From assembly GCA_938091995.1 (NCBI GenBank), contig CALKNZ010000049.1:1-49943 (forward strand): 49,943 bases of DNA, in the 5' to 3' direction. The position numbers were made by a program, and so were the translations under genes. Each line of letters starts with the position of its first letter. Position 1 is the stretch's first letter. The DNA is from an uncultured Luminiphilus sp. (GTDB taxonomy: Bacteria; Pseudomonadota; Gammaproteobacteria; Pseudomonadales; Halieaceae). This document shows positions 1 to 7,343 of the stretch, piece by piece. Under the pieces are notes generated by a model. That model saw only the letters and a program-made list of their open reading frames with translations, was not told the origin of the DNA and did no database searches.

Positions 1-150
1 AGTATTGCGAGTCCGTATCAACGCAGCTCATTCGAGGGCGAGGGTGACGCAGCGCGCTGGTCCAACCTTGGGGGCCTCGTCGAGCGGATACGGGTGCAGC
101 CGCAAGTAGCAGCAGTGCTGGAAAAGGGAAAAAGAGCCTTAGGTCTTTAG
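1..150 (+). CDS. C-terminal fragment, glutathione S-transferase-like
   Basis: An open frame enters from the left edge in frame 1 and ends at TAG 148-150, leaving 49 residues. The fragment has an amphipathic pattern with a WxNL-x-x-LVERI segment followed by a short stretch (VQPQVAAVLEK) that resembles the last helices of glutathione S-transferase C-terminal domains, where a W-x-x-R-x-x-x-RP-x-V pattern is common. The catalytic N-terminal thioredoxin-like domain is outside the window, so the family call rests on a weak resemblance. It converges on the serine hydrolase gene with a 29-nt gap that holds no clear terminator. Confidence 0.45.
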   Translation, partial: SIASPYQRSSFEGEGDAARWSNLGGLVERIRVQPQVAAVLEKGKRALGL

Positions 151-179
151 GCGGCCTAATGACTTAGCCAGCGCAGATC

Positions 180-1406
180 CTAGACGCTCTCATCAATTGC
201 GCCGTATACAATATTTCTGATCTGACCTCGGAAGTTAAACGTTGAGGACGGTATCAGCTGAGTCATAAAAATAACGAAAAGTTCTTCCACTGGGTCGACC
301 CAGAAGTGCGTCGACGCATAGCCCCCCCAATAAAAATCGCCCTCACCAACTGTGCCAGATGCCACGGCGTCTATTGTGGAGGCAAAACCTAAGCCAAAAC
401 CGACCCCTTCATTACTGGTTTCAGAGAAACCACCTATTGCCATTTGCGCTAGGCTTTGATCGCCTAGATGGTTGCGAGTCATAAGGTTTAGCGTGTTTCG
501 TCCTATAATTTGTTGGCCTTTGTAGTTTCCATTGCCTACCAGCATGCTGCAAAACTTGGCGTAATCGTCAATAGTGCCAACGAGGCCGCTAGCGCCAGAG
601 GGGCCATTGGGTTGCAGTCTATAGGGGCTATCTTCGGGATCGTCCTGAAGTTCTAAGCGTTTATTCAGGCCTCTAACGTAGCAGGCAGCAAAGCGAGGCA
701 GCTTGGCGTCGGGCACGTAAAAGCCTGTGTCACGCATCTCCAGTGGCTCAAAAATTCGCTCTTTGAGAAACGCGTCAAAGGGTTGACCTGCAATTATCTC
801 AACAAGGTAGCCGCAAATATCGGTGGCAAGAGAGTAGCTCCAGCGAGTGCCCGGATCGTAAAGCAGCGGTACTAACGCCAATTTTTCCGCAAGACTTTCC
901 AGCGTGTCAGTCCTTGTCCTTGTTACACCGGCAGACTGATAGGCGGCATCAACTGGTAGTTCCATACCGGGTAGCAAGCCACCATAGGTGAGGCCTGATG
1001 TGTGAGAGAGTAAATGCTGGATGGTCATTGCTGTTTTTGGTGGGCGAGTCTTCATGGCAGTGCCGCTACCCTCCAACCAGACGCGCTGCCCCGCCCATGA
1101 GGGTATAAATTTGGCAACTGGGTCACTCAATTGAAATCGCCCTTCCTCAAAAAGCATCATTAACGCAATAGACGTGACAGGTTTGGTCATAGAATAAATA
1201 CGAAATATGGTGTCGTCGCGCATTGGAGCATTTCGCTCAAGGTCCATTGAGCCCAGGGTTAGAGAGCTTGCAAGACAGCCCCTTCTGTTAACGAGCACCC
1301 GACAACCCGGTATTTTTTGTGGGGTGACATAGCGATCTTGCAGGTGGGCCCGTAGCTGATTGAGTTTGCGGCTTGAGAAGCCGGCGTTTTCGGGGGCGAT
1401 TTCCAT
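180..1406 (-). CDS. Serine hydrolase, beta-lactamase class C / family VIII esterase fold
   Basis: A 408-residue protein with the three landmark motifs of the penicillin-binding-protein/class C beta-lactamase fold: S72-M-T-K75 (nucleophile and general base), Y191-S (the YxN-like tyrosine) and W360-G-G (the KTG-like strand). The HTSGL stretch at 135-139 is also typical. There is no obvious signal peptide, so a cytoplasmic family VIII carboxylesterase is more likely than a periplasmic beta-lactamase. The substrate cannot be read from the sequence. The ATG start at 1406 has an AAGAGA-like site upstream. It is transcribed divergently from the exported phosphatase-fold gene. Confidence 0.85.
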   Translation of the reverse strand: MEIAPENAGFSSRKLNQLRAHLQDRYVTPQKIPGCRVLVNRRGCLASSLTLGSMDLERNAPMRDDTIFRIYSMTKPVTSIALMMLFEEGRFQLSDPVAKFIPSWAGQRVWLEGSGTAMKTRPPKTAMTIQHLLSHTSGLTYGGLLPGMELPVDAAYQSAGVTRTRTDTLESLAEKLALVPLLYDPGTRWSYSLATDICGYLVEIIAGQPFDAFLKERIFEPLEMRDTGFYVPDAKLPRFAACYVRGLNKRLELQDDPEDSPYRLQPNGPSGASGLVGTIDDYAKFCSMLVGNGNYKGQQIIGRNTLNLMTRNHLGDQSLAQMAIGGFSETSNEGVGFGLGFASTIDAVASGTVGEGDFYWGGYASTHFWVDPVEELFVIFMTQLIPSSTFNFRGQIRNIVYGAIDESV

Positions 1407-1666
1407 AATACAGTTTGTAGTCTCTTGACGATTTGTAAGAAGGGCTCACGCTAGCCATTGCACGGGTTCAGACTACACCATTTCAGGGAGTTAAAATCGG
1501 CCATGGGTGGCTAGTGCAAGGCAATTCTCGGACTGTCTGATGCGGGTTTTGGCACTTGGGTGTGTCGCGCCGGTTATTCTGCCAGCAAAAATTCAACCTC
1601 CCGTCAGTGGTGAGGGTGCGTTATGTTACCGAAAACGGGATAATCACCCCCCCTAATCGCTTTGGA
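1407..1666. other. Divergent intergenic region with an inverted repeat
   Basis: About 260 bases lie between the serine hydrolase start and the chosen start of the next gene. A perfect 7-bp inverted repeat, CTAGCCA at 1451-1457 and TGGCTAG at 1508-1514, sits in the middle. It could be an operator pair for the divergent genes, or chance. An in-frame TTG at 1556 could extend the downstream gene by 37 residues, but those residues do not resemble a signal peptide. Confidence 0.3.
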
Positions 1667-2521
1667 ATGACTGTGCTTTTTGGACAGCGTCGGCTGCATG
1701 TGCGGTCGTGTATACAATCCCTCCTGCACTCTACACTGGTTTTTTGCAGTCTATTTTCCAGTGCTCTGAGCGCTGATGTTCCCCCTATTGCTCACGGCGT
1801 GACGTCTTGTTTGGCTGCCATGTCTCGACCCGGAAGTAATGTTTCACGCCTGCCTTCGACCTTTAGGTTGGTTACTTGGAATATTGAAAAAGGCAATAAC
1901 CCAAGGTGGATGGAAGATCTGGAGGTTTACCAACATCGTCCCCAATTACTTCTCCTTCAGGAGGCTTATATTCCCAGCCCTTTTGCCAGCTTGGTCTGGC
2001 CAGTGCTCCATGAAAGTTTTTCGGAGGGCTACCGCGCACCAAAGCGACAGACCGGGGTGATGACGATTTCGAGTGTCAGGCCTCACTTACACTGTGCGCT
2101 GACTGCGTTCGAACCCTGGTTGACCACGCCCAAAGCTACGACAGTGACACGATATGGACTGGCCAAGAGTACCGAGGATCTTCTTGTGGTAAACGCCCAC
2201 ATGGTAAATTTTGAGTGGGGTGTTACCGGTTTTAGAGAGCAGTGGGGGGAAATAGACCAGATAATCCGTAATCATCAGGGACCGCTGATCGTTGCTGGGG
2301 ACTTCAACACCTGGAACTCTGCGAGGATGGCAGTGCTCAGCGAGGTGAAGGCAAAACACAATTTACAGAGCGTTAGTTTTATGCCCGATTCTCGAACCAC
2401 CGCTTTTGGCTTGCCCCTAGATCATGTGCTGTTCCGCAAGCTTCAGACAACAAAAGCTGCGGTGATGGTTTCAAACAAGTCAGATCACAACAGCCTCTGG
2501 GTTCACCTCACGTCGAATTGA
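1667..2521 (+). CDS. Exported endonuclease/exonuclease/phosphatase-family protein
   Basis: A 284-residue protein starting at ATG 1667. This start gives a plausible signal sequence (basic start, hydrophobic 18-35, SALSA cleavage region), whereas the longer TTG-started frame buries it. The mature part carries the metal-dependent EEP fold motifs in order: W71-N-I-E-K-G, LLLQE99, GD212-FN214-TWN, LD252-H253 and S272-D273-H274. Family members cleave phosphodiesters in DNA, inositol phosphates or sphingolipids. Export suggests a periplasmic or secreted nuclease or phosphodiesterase, but the substrate is unknown. No strong ribosome-binding site precedes ATG 1667, so the exact start is the weak point. 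Confidence 0.8.
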   Translation: MTVLFGQRRLHVRSCIQSLLHSTLVFCSLFSSALSADVPPIAHGVTSCLAAMSRPGSNVSRLPSTFRLVTWNIEKGNNPRWMEDLEVYQHRPQLLLLQEAYIPSPFASLVWPVLHESFSEGYRAPKRQTGVMTISSVRPHLHCALTAFEPWLTTPKATTVTRYGLAKSTEDLLVVNAHMVNFEWGVTGFREQWGEIDQIIRNHQGPLIVAGDFNTWNSARMAVLSEVKAKHNLQSVSFMPDSRTTAFGLPLDHVLFRKLQTTKAAVMVSNKSDHNSLWVHLTSN

Positions 2522-2630
2522 CCTGTGTGTCAAAAATTCACGGGGCTATTAACCTGCACAAGATCTAGACAGCCATCCTTCCCGTAGTTAGAGAGCCGTA
2601 TTAACAGGCACGAACGCGAGGGGAAGCGCA

Positions 2631-2873
2631 ATGCAAAGGAATATAAGTGGGGTAGAGCGAGTGCTCAGACTCTGTCTCGGGCTAGGTATCTGTACAGCGG
2701 TGCTGGTGCTCGGTAACACCAACTTGGCTGACAGTGTGCTGTTACTGATTGGATTTTTTCTGGTACTTAACGGTCTGACGGCGCGCTGTTATCTTTGGCG
2801 TTGGCTCGGTATTAATAGTTTCCGCAGATCTGGGGGCTGTGCGCTCAATACCAGTGATCGCAGGGAAATTTAG
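2631..2873 (+). CDS. DUF2892 (YgaP-like) small inner-membrane protein
   Basis: An 80-residue protein preceded by a good ribosome-binding site (GAGGGGAAG). It has the layout of DUF2892: an RN-x(3)-xxRxLRL-x-LGL start, two hydrophobic helices (about 17-32 and 36-52), a short turn and a C-terminal CYLW-x-x-LGIN motif. Related domains form the membrane anchor of YgaP-type rhodaneses, but here no rhodanese domain is attached. The function is not known. It may be cotranscribed with the upstream exported phosphatase-fold gene (109-nt gap). Confidence 0.75.
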   Translation: MQRNISGVERVLRLCLGLGICTAVLVLGNTNLADSVLLLIGFFLVLNGLTARCYLWRWLGINSFRRSGGCALNTSDRREI

Positions 2874-2882
2874 GGTTTTCAA

Positions 2883-2913
2883 AGGCCGGAGCACGGCCTA
2901 CATGGCGCCATGT
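2883..2913 (-). terminator. Hairpin plus 14-bp palindrome downstream of the MFS gene
   Basis: Two adjacent dyads lie in the gap between the convergent DUF2892 and MFS genes. One is a 6-bp stem AGGCCG/CGGCCT with a 5-nt loop (2883-2899). The other is the perfect palindrome ACATGGCGCCATGT (2900-2913). Read on the minus strand, the G+C stem ends in TTT, so a weak intrinsic terminator for the MFS gene is possible. There is no long T-tract on either strand. Confidence 0.4.
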
Positions 2914-2941
2914 CAATGACTTGCCGTCGGCGTTCTCGAAA

Positions 2942-4228
2942 CTAACCGGACTGTTGTTTTAGGTCTACGAGTAGGCAGCGGGCTGCCATGACAAAGCAGG
3001 CAGTGCCACTTAGACCCAGGGTCAAGGCGCAGAGCATCGCATAGCGTAGATTGTTTTCGCCAAAAACGGTTGCAAAGCTGTCGCTAAGAAGCCCCACCAC
3101 CACAGGACCTAGTCCTAGGCCAATCATGTTGAGTATGAAAAACAATACCGCGGAGGCCATAGCGCGCATTGCCGGAGATACCAGTGCTTGGCACATAGCG
3201 ATGCTGGGCCCCAAGTAAAGCGAATTTAGAACATTGGCCGGAAAAAGAACCAGCAATAGAAGCGTGGAGTCTGTACTTAGAATGGCATAAGTCATAGGTA
3301 CAATGGCCAAGCAGTTACCGATGATGGGAATCCAGACATACCAGCGCTTATCTTCTTGCCCTAATCGGTCAGCCAAATAGCCCCCCATAAATGTTCCGAT
3401 AGCGCCTGCTACACCTGATACCAGTCCTAGGGCGAAACCCACTTCGGCGACCGAGAATCCATGGCTTCTCATTAAATATGACGGGTAAAAATTACCGTTG
3501 CCATAAGCCACAAATGAGGTCATGGCGCAGCCAAAAGCAATCCACCAAAAAGCTTTACGTTGTTTTAGCGTGCTCATCGTCTCATTGAGACTTGATTTTT
3601 TTACTGTTTGTCCCAGGTCCCAGCGTCCGCGCAATGGTTCGCGCACCACAAAAAGTACGATCAAGGCAAAAAAGACCCCGGGCACGCCCACAATAAAAAA
3701 TGCGTTGCGCCAACCGAAGGTCTCAGCGATATAACCGCCTCCCGCAAAGCCAAAAAGAATACCCAAATAAATTCCCGCGGTGTAAAAGGAGAGGGCCGTG
3801 CCGCGTTTTTCGGGCGGAAAATAGTCGCTGATCATGGAGTGTGCGGGTGGGGACCCTCCTGCTTCGCCTAAACCAACGCCTAGTCGCGCCAATACCAGCT
3901 GACTGTAGCTACCGACCATGCCGGACAAGGCGGTCATGCCGCTCCACAGTGCGAGAGAGCCTGCAATGATATTTTTTCGGTTTGATCGGTCAGCAAGCCA
4001 AGCGATAGGTATTCCTGCGCACACATAGATCAAAGCAAAGCTAAAACCGGTCAGTACCCCCAGCTGTGCATCAGACAAGCCCAATTCGGCCTTTATGGGC
4101 TCTTGTAAGATGACAAGAATTTGTCGGTCGACAAAGTTAAAGGTATAGACAATGGTCAGTACCACCAGTACCAGCCATCGATACCGATGATCTTTGCGGT
4201 CTTGATCGGTTTTAGATACTGCGGTCAT
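2942..4228 (-). CDS. Major facilitator superfamily transporter
   Basis: A 428-residue protein with about twelve hydrophobic segments. The first helix region contains the FNFVDRQILVIL motif, and the helix 2-3 loop holds the MFS signature around WLADRSNRKN. This N-terminal pattern is common in spinster-like/MFS members of marine gammaproteobacteria, which often sit near catabolic genes. The substrate is not predictable here. The open frame begins at TTG 4246, but ATG 4228 is preferred because the extra six residues add nothing recognisable. It is divergent from moaC with about 190 nt between starts. This gap is enough for two promoters, though I could not identify one convincingly. Confidence 0.85.
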   Translation of the reverse strand: MTAVSKTDQDRKDHRYRWLVLVVLTIVYTFNFVDRQILVILQEPIKAELGLSDAQLGVLTGFSFALIYVCAGIPIAWLADRSNRKNIIAGSLALWSGMTALSGMVGSYSQLVLARLGVGLGEAGGSPPAHSMISDYFPPEKRGTALSFYTAGIYLGILFGFAGGGYIAETFGWRNAFFIVGVPGVFFALIVLFVVREPLRGRWDLGQTVKKSSLNETMSTLKQRKAFWWIAFGCAMTSFVAYGNGNFYPSYLMRSHGFSVAEVGFALGLVSGVAGAIGTFMGGYLADRLGQEDKRWYVWIPIIGNCLAIVPMTYAILSTDSTLLLLVLFPANVLNSLYLGPSIAMCQALVSPAMRAMASAVLFFILNMIGLGLGPVVVGLLSDSFATVFGENNLRYAMLCALTLGLSGTACFVMAARCLLVDLKQQSG

Positions 4229-4422
4229 GAGTGGGTCTCGGGACAAAGATTGGCCAAAAGTTGAGCTTAACTAAAGTTCGGCAATTCCCGCCGCTGGGCT
4301 TGCAGTCGACATGACCACTTGGCCGCCCATCATTTCACAGACCTCGCGGTTGACCAAGTCGAACGTACCCAAAGGTCAAAGGTTTATCCCGTCGCAAAAG
4401 TGGCTCGTGATATCATTTGCAA

Positions 4423-4917
4423 ATGGCTAAGACAAACTCAGAACTTACTCATCTTGATGAAGCGGGCCATGCCAGCATGGTCAACGTGGGTATGAAAGCG
4501 GACACCGAGCGCTGCGCTATCGCCACCGGAAAGGTGCGGATGAACGCGACGACGCTGGCTTTGATCATGGAAGGAAGCATGCCTAAGGGCGATGTTTTTG
4601 CTGTTGCCCGCATCGCGGGTATACAGGCCGCCAAACAGTGTTCTAACTTGATACCCCTATGCCATTTGTTGTTACTCAATAGTGTGCAAGTTGATCTGGA
4701 GCCCGACCCCTCGCTGCCGGGGGTGCAAATTACCTCGACATGCCGTGTGATGGGTAAAACGGGTGTGGAGATGGAGGCACTTACGGCCGTATCCGTAGCA
4801 GCACTCACACTTTATGACATGTGCAAAGCTGCGGACCGCGGTATGAGTATTGAGGATATCCGTTTGGAAACCAAAACCGGTGGGGCCAGCGGCACATGGC
4901 AACGAGGTGCTGAATAA
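4423..4917 (+). CDS. moaC: Cyclic pyranopterin monophosphate synthase MoaC
   Basis: A 164-residue protein with the full MoaC pattern. MoaC converts the MoaA product (3',8-cyclo-7,8-dihydro-GTP) to cyclic pyranopterin monophosphate in molybdenum cofactor synthesis. Residues matching the E. coli active site are present: K55, H81 (in IPLCH), E116 and E118 (KTGVEMEAL), D132 and K135 (DMCK). The residue after the catalytic His is Leu, where most family members have Pro (PLCHP). ATG 4423 was chosen over the in-frame TTG two codons upstream. Its stop overlaps the moaD start (TAATG), indicating translational coupling. Confidence 0.95.
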   Translation: MAKTNSELTHLDEAGHASMVNVGMKADTERCAIATGKVRMNATTLALIMEGSMPKGDVFAVARIAGIQAAKQCSNLIPLCHLLLLNSVQVDLEPDPSLPGVQITSTCRVMGKTGVEMEALTAVSVAALTLYDMCKAADRGMSIEDIRLETKTGGASGTWQRGAE

Positions 4918-5171
4918 TGCTAACCGTGCGTTTTTTTTCATTGATCCGTGAAGCGCTCGATTGCGAAGAACTACAGGTAGAACATAATGCGGCCATGCTT
5001 ACGGTTGATGACCTTAAAGTTAGCCTTGTAGGGACTGGCGGCGATCAATGGCGAGAGGCACTTTATCAACCTAATGTTGTGCACGCGCTCAATCAGCGCG
5101 TTGTCAATACAGATCATCCGTTAAAAGACGGGGACGAGGTGGCTTTCTTTCCACCCATGACCGGCGGTTGA
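4917..5171 (+). CDS. moaD: Molybdopterin synthase small subunit MoaD
   Basis: An 84-residue ubiquitin-like protein with the required C-terminal Gly-Gly (PPMTGG), which is thiocarboxylated to carry sulfur into the dithiolene of molybdopterin. The body has the MoaD features VRFFSLIREAL near the start and a DGDEVAFFPP strand before the tail. Its start overlaps the moaC stop by one base and its stop is one base from moaE, so the three are one translationally coupled unit. Confidence 0.95.
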   Translation: MLTVRFFSLIREALDCEELQVEHNAAMLTVDDLKVSLVGTGGDQWREALYQPNVVHALNQRVVNTDHPLKDGDEVAFFPPMTGG

Positions 5172-5172
5172 G

Positions 5173-5637
5173 ATGAGTGTACTGGTGCAGGAGAGTCCGT
5201 TTTCCGTGGATTCGCAGCTGCGTATTCTCCTGGCATCAAACAGGGGTGCGGGCTTGGTGACGTTCACTGGATATCTGCGAGATTTCAGCGAGGCAGGGGC
5301 CATCGAGGCGTTGGAGCTCGAGCATTATCCGGGCATGACAGAGCGCGTCCTAGAGGAGCTAGGGGCGCTTGCAGCTCGTCGTTTTGGGTTGAGAGGATGG
5401 CGGATAGTACATCGTTATGGGCGAATTGAAGAGCAAGATCCTATCGTTTGGGTGGGGGTTTTGGCGGATCACCGCCATGAAGCCTTTTCTGGGTGCCAGT
5501 TTATTATGGATACCTTGAAAACAAAGGCTCCATTTTGGAAAAAGGAATTTATGCGTGATGGACGTGTAGTTTGGGTTCAATCCAAATTAGACGACACCGA
5601 GCGAGAGCAAGCCTGGCAGGAAGATGTGTATGAGTAG
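5173..5637 (+). CDS. moaE: Molybdopterin synthase catalytic subunit MoaE
   Basis: A 154-residue protein. MoaE forms a heterotetramer with MoaD and inserts two sulfurs into cyclic pyranopterin monophosphate. The diagnostic LEHYPGM (about 49-55), an H-R-Y-G-R-I segment (80-85) and the catalytic-lysine block K116-T-K-A-P-F-W-K123-K are all present, matching K119 and K126 of E. coli MoaE. The ATG follows the moaD stop by one base. The 3' end overlaps the flavin reductase gene. moaA and moeA are not in this window. Confidence 0.95.
   Translation: MSVLVQESPFSVDSQLRILLASNRGAGLVTFTGYLRDFSEAGAIEALELEHYPGMTERVLEELGALAARRFGLRGWRIVHRYGRIEEQDPIVWVGVLADHRHEAFSGCQFIMDTLKTKAPFWKKEFMRDGRVVWVQSKLDDTEREQAWQEDVYE
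5618..5632 (+). promoter_or_regulatory. Shine-Dalgarno site deciding the flavin reductase start
   Basis: AGGAAG at 5618-5623 sits directly against ATG 5624 (no spacing) but six bases before ATG 5630. Normal spacing therefore favours ATG 5630. Both lie inside the end of moaE, so translation is probably coupled. Confidence 0.6.
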
Positions 5638-6109
5638 TACCGAATTTCGCAATGCCCTTGGGGCATTTACAACCGGCGTTTGCCTCATCACTGTTAATGA
5701 TGGCGAGTCGGGCTCTTTAGCGCTGACGGCAAACTCTTTCAGCTCACTTTCACTGGATCCACCCCTGGTTCTCTGGAATATCCAGAATGACTCCGATTGT
5801 TTTAGGGAGTACACCGAGTGTGCACACTTTGGTATTTCAATACTGTGTGCCGACCAACAAGCCCTTTCGGGTTGTTATGCGCGCAAAGACAATCACCGCA
5901 TTGTAGAAGATGATTTTCTCAGCGATAGCTACGGTGCGCCGCTGCTCAAGCGGGCTGTTGCTCGCTTTAGTTGTAAGCTCGTGCAGCTCGTAGAGGCGGG
6001 TGATCATCATATTGTGATCGGTGAGGTCATGGCGTTTGACGCTCACGACGAGTCGCCGCTTTTATTTAGCCGGGGGTCTTACGACCAACTGGCCTCACGG
6101 ACTGATTAA
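5630..6109 (+). CDS. Flavin reductase-like protein (FMN-binding split barrel)
   Basis: A 159-residue protein of the flavin reductase domain family. The N-terminal EFRNALGAFTTGVCLIT block and the following LTANSFSSLSLDPPLVL strand-turn are the FMN-contacting segments of this fold, and a GDHHIVIGEV strand near residue 128 is also typical. Such enzymes reduce FMN or FAD with NAD(P)H, usually to supply a partner monooxygenase, or bind flavin for other roles. No monooxygenase is adjacent, so the partner is unknown. The gene overlaps moaE by 8 nt, which places it in the molybdopterin transcript. Confidence 0.85.
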   Translation: MSSTEFRNALGAFTTGVCLITVNDGESGSLALTANSFSSLSLDPPLVLWNIQNDSDCFREYTECAHFGISILCADQQALSGCYARKDNHRIVEDDFLSDSYGAPLLKRAVARFSCKLVQLVEAGDHHIVIGEVMAFDAHDESPLLFSRGSYDQLASRTD

Positions 6110-6118
6110 GGATTTACT

Positions 6119-6658
6119 GTGAAATTCTGTCCAGATTGTGGTGCGCCGACAAATCGTCAAGTGCCTGACGATGACGATAGAGAGCGCGATATATGCTCTC
6201 AGTGCCACACGATTCACTATCATAATCCCAAGGTTATTGTCGGCTGTATTCCCGAGCATAAGGGGCAGATCCTCATGTGCAAAAGGGCAATAGAACCCCG
6301 CTATGGTTTATGGACGTTACCCGCTGGCTTTATGGAAAACGGTGAAACGACTGCTGAAGGCGCCGCCCGTGAAACTTGGGAGGAGGCTAAAGCAGTTGCT
6401 CAGCAACCTATTCTTTATCGGATTTTCGACGTGCCACATATCAATCAGGTTTATATGTTTTACCGCTGCGGTGTTGAAGATGGTCGCTACGGGGTTGGCC
6501 CAGAAAGTTTGGAAACCGAGCTGGTATCACCATCAGACATCCGATGGGATGAGCTGGCATTTCCAGTCGTCAGGGAATTGCTCAAAGAGTTTCTCGATGA
6601 TAGCCGTAGCGGTGATTTTCCTGTTCGCCACAGTGTTATAAGTTTTGGTCGCCGCTAA
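6119..6658 (+). CDS. NUDIX hydrolase with N-terminal zinc ribbon
   Basis: A 179-residue protein. Residues 4-7 (CPDC) and about 26-29 (CSQC) form a zinc ribbon as in NudC-like enzymes. The NUDIX box is the segment beginning GFMENGE, followed by RETWEE (about 72-91), which keeps the catalytic glutamates. The penultimate Gly of the consensus is Lys. The nearest recognisable group is the zinc-ribbon ADP-ribose/NADH pyrophosphatase-type NUDIX proteins; the substrate is not certain. The start is GTG 6119 with an AAGG site upstream. It lies 9 nt after the flavin reductase gene and is probably cotranscribed. Confidence 0.85.
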   Translation: MKFCPDCGAPTNRQVPDDDDRERDICSQCHTIHYHNPKVIVGCIPEHKGQILMCKRAIEPRYGLWTLPAGFMENGETTAEGAARETWEEAKAVAQQPILYRIFDVPHINQVYMFYRCGVEDGRYGVGPESLETELVSPSDIRWDELAFPVVRELLKEFLDDSRSGDFPVRHSVISFGRR

Positions 6659-6712
6659 GGGGATAGCGGCTGCCCTCGTCACATCAAGCATTTCAAAAGA
6701 AGGATCTAAACG

Positions 6713-7192
6713 ATGACATTTCCAAAGATTGGTAATTTGGCTCCGACATTTGCCTTATTGGACCAAGAGGGGTCTAAAGTAAAACTTCAAGATTTTCGTG
6801 GTCAAAAGAATGTCGTCGTTTATTTTTATCCCAAGGCGATGACACCAGGGTGCACGGTTCAGGCCGCAGGCCTGCGTGATAGTGCAGAGCAGCTGGCAAA
6901 GCGCAACACGGCAGTCTTGGGCATAAGCCCCGATGCCTCTAAACGTCTCGCAAAATTTGCTGAACGAGATAGCCTCAACTTCACTTTGCTCTCTGATGAA
7001 GATCACGAGGTTGCCAACAAGTATGGCGCTTGGGGGCCCAAGAAATTTATGGGCAGAGAATTTGATGGCATCCTTAGAACAACCTTTATTATCGGGCAGG
7101 ATGGCCGCCTGAAGGCTGTATTAGATAAATTTAAAACAAAAAGCCATCATGACGATCTCCTAGCCGCCCTCGACGGCTTAGGGTTTAAATAA
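6713..7192 (+). CDS. bcp: Peroxiredoxin, Bcp/PrxQ type, apparently 1-Cys
   Basis: A 159-residue thiol peroxidase. The peroxidatic cysteine is C47 in the MTPGCTVQ motif, preceded by the FYPKA strand. The five-residues-later position that holds the resolving cysteine in many Bcp proteins is Ala (C47-x4-A52), and no other Cys is present. The enzyme should therefore need an external thiol to resolve the sulfenate. A FGREFDG-like segment is replaced by FMGREFDG and leads to RTTFIIGQDG, as usual in the family. The ribosome-binding site GAAGGA is good. It stands 54 nt after the NUDIX gene, at the end of the moa-led cluster. Confidence 0.9.
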   Translation: MTFPKIGNLAPTFALLDQEGSKVKLQDFRGQKNVVVYFYPKAMTPGCTVQAAGLRDSAEQLAKRNTAVLGISPDASKRLAKFAERDSLNFTLLSDEDHEVANKYGAWGPKKFMGREFDGILRTTFIIGQDGRLKAVLDKFKTKSHHDDLLAALDGLGFK

Positions 7193-7307
7193 GCATTACT
7201 GAGCCTTCAGCACTGTACATGCCCCTAACGGCCTGTCTAAGCCCGTCTAAGTGCCCACTGCGTTCCTTTGCGATTTAGCGGGTAATCCCCCGTTTTTACC
7301 GCGACTT

Positions 7308-7316
7308 TGGTATTCT
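7308..7316 (+). promoter_or_regulatory. Possible extended -10 promoter for xthA
   Basis: TGG followed by TATTCT (7311-7316) matches the extended -10 form TGnTATnnT about 27 bases before the xthA ATG. No good -35 hexamer is visible at the expected distance, which is acceptable for an extended -10 promoter. Confidence 0.35.
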
Positions 7317-7343
7317 GGGACCTGACTATAAGCAGCGTTATTC

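Noticed and set aside
7281-7306. Hairpin and T-run (CGGG...CCCG then TTTTT) upstream of xthA as a terminator of the moa-led cluster
   Set aside because: The stem is only four base pairs; too weak to annotate as a terminator, though it could contribute.
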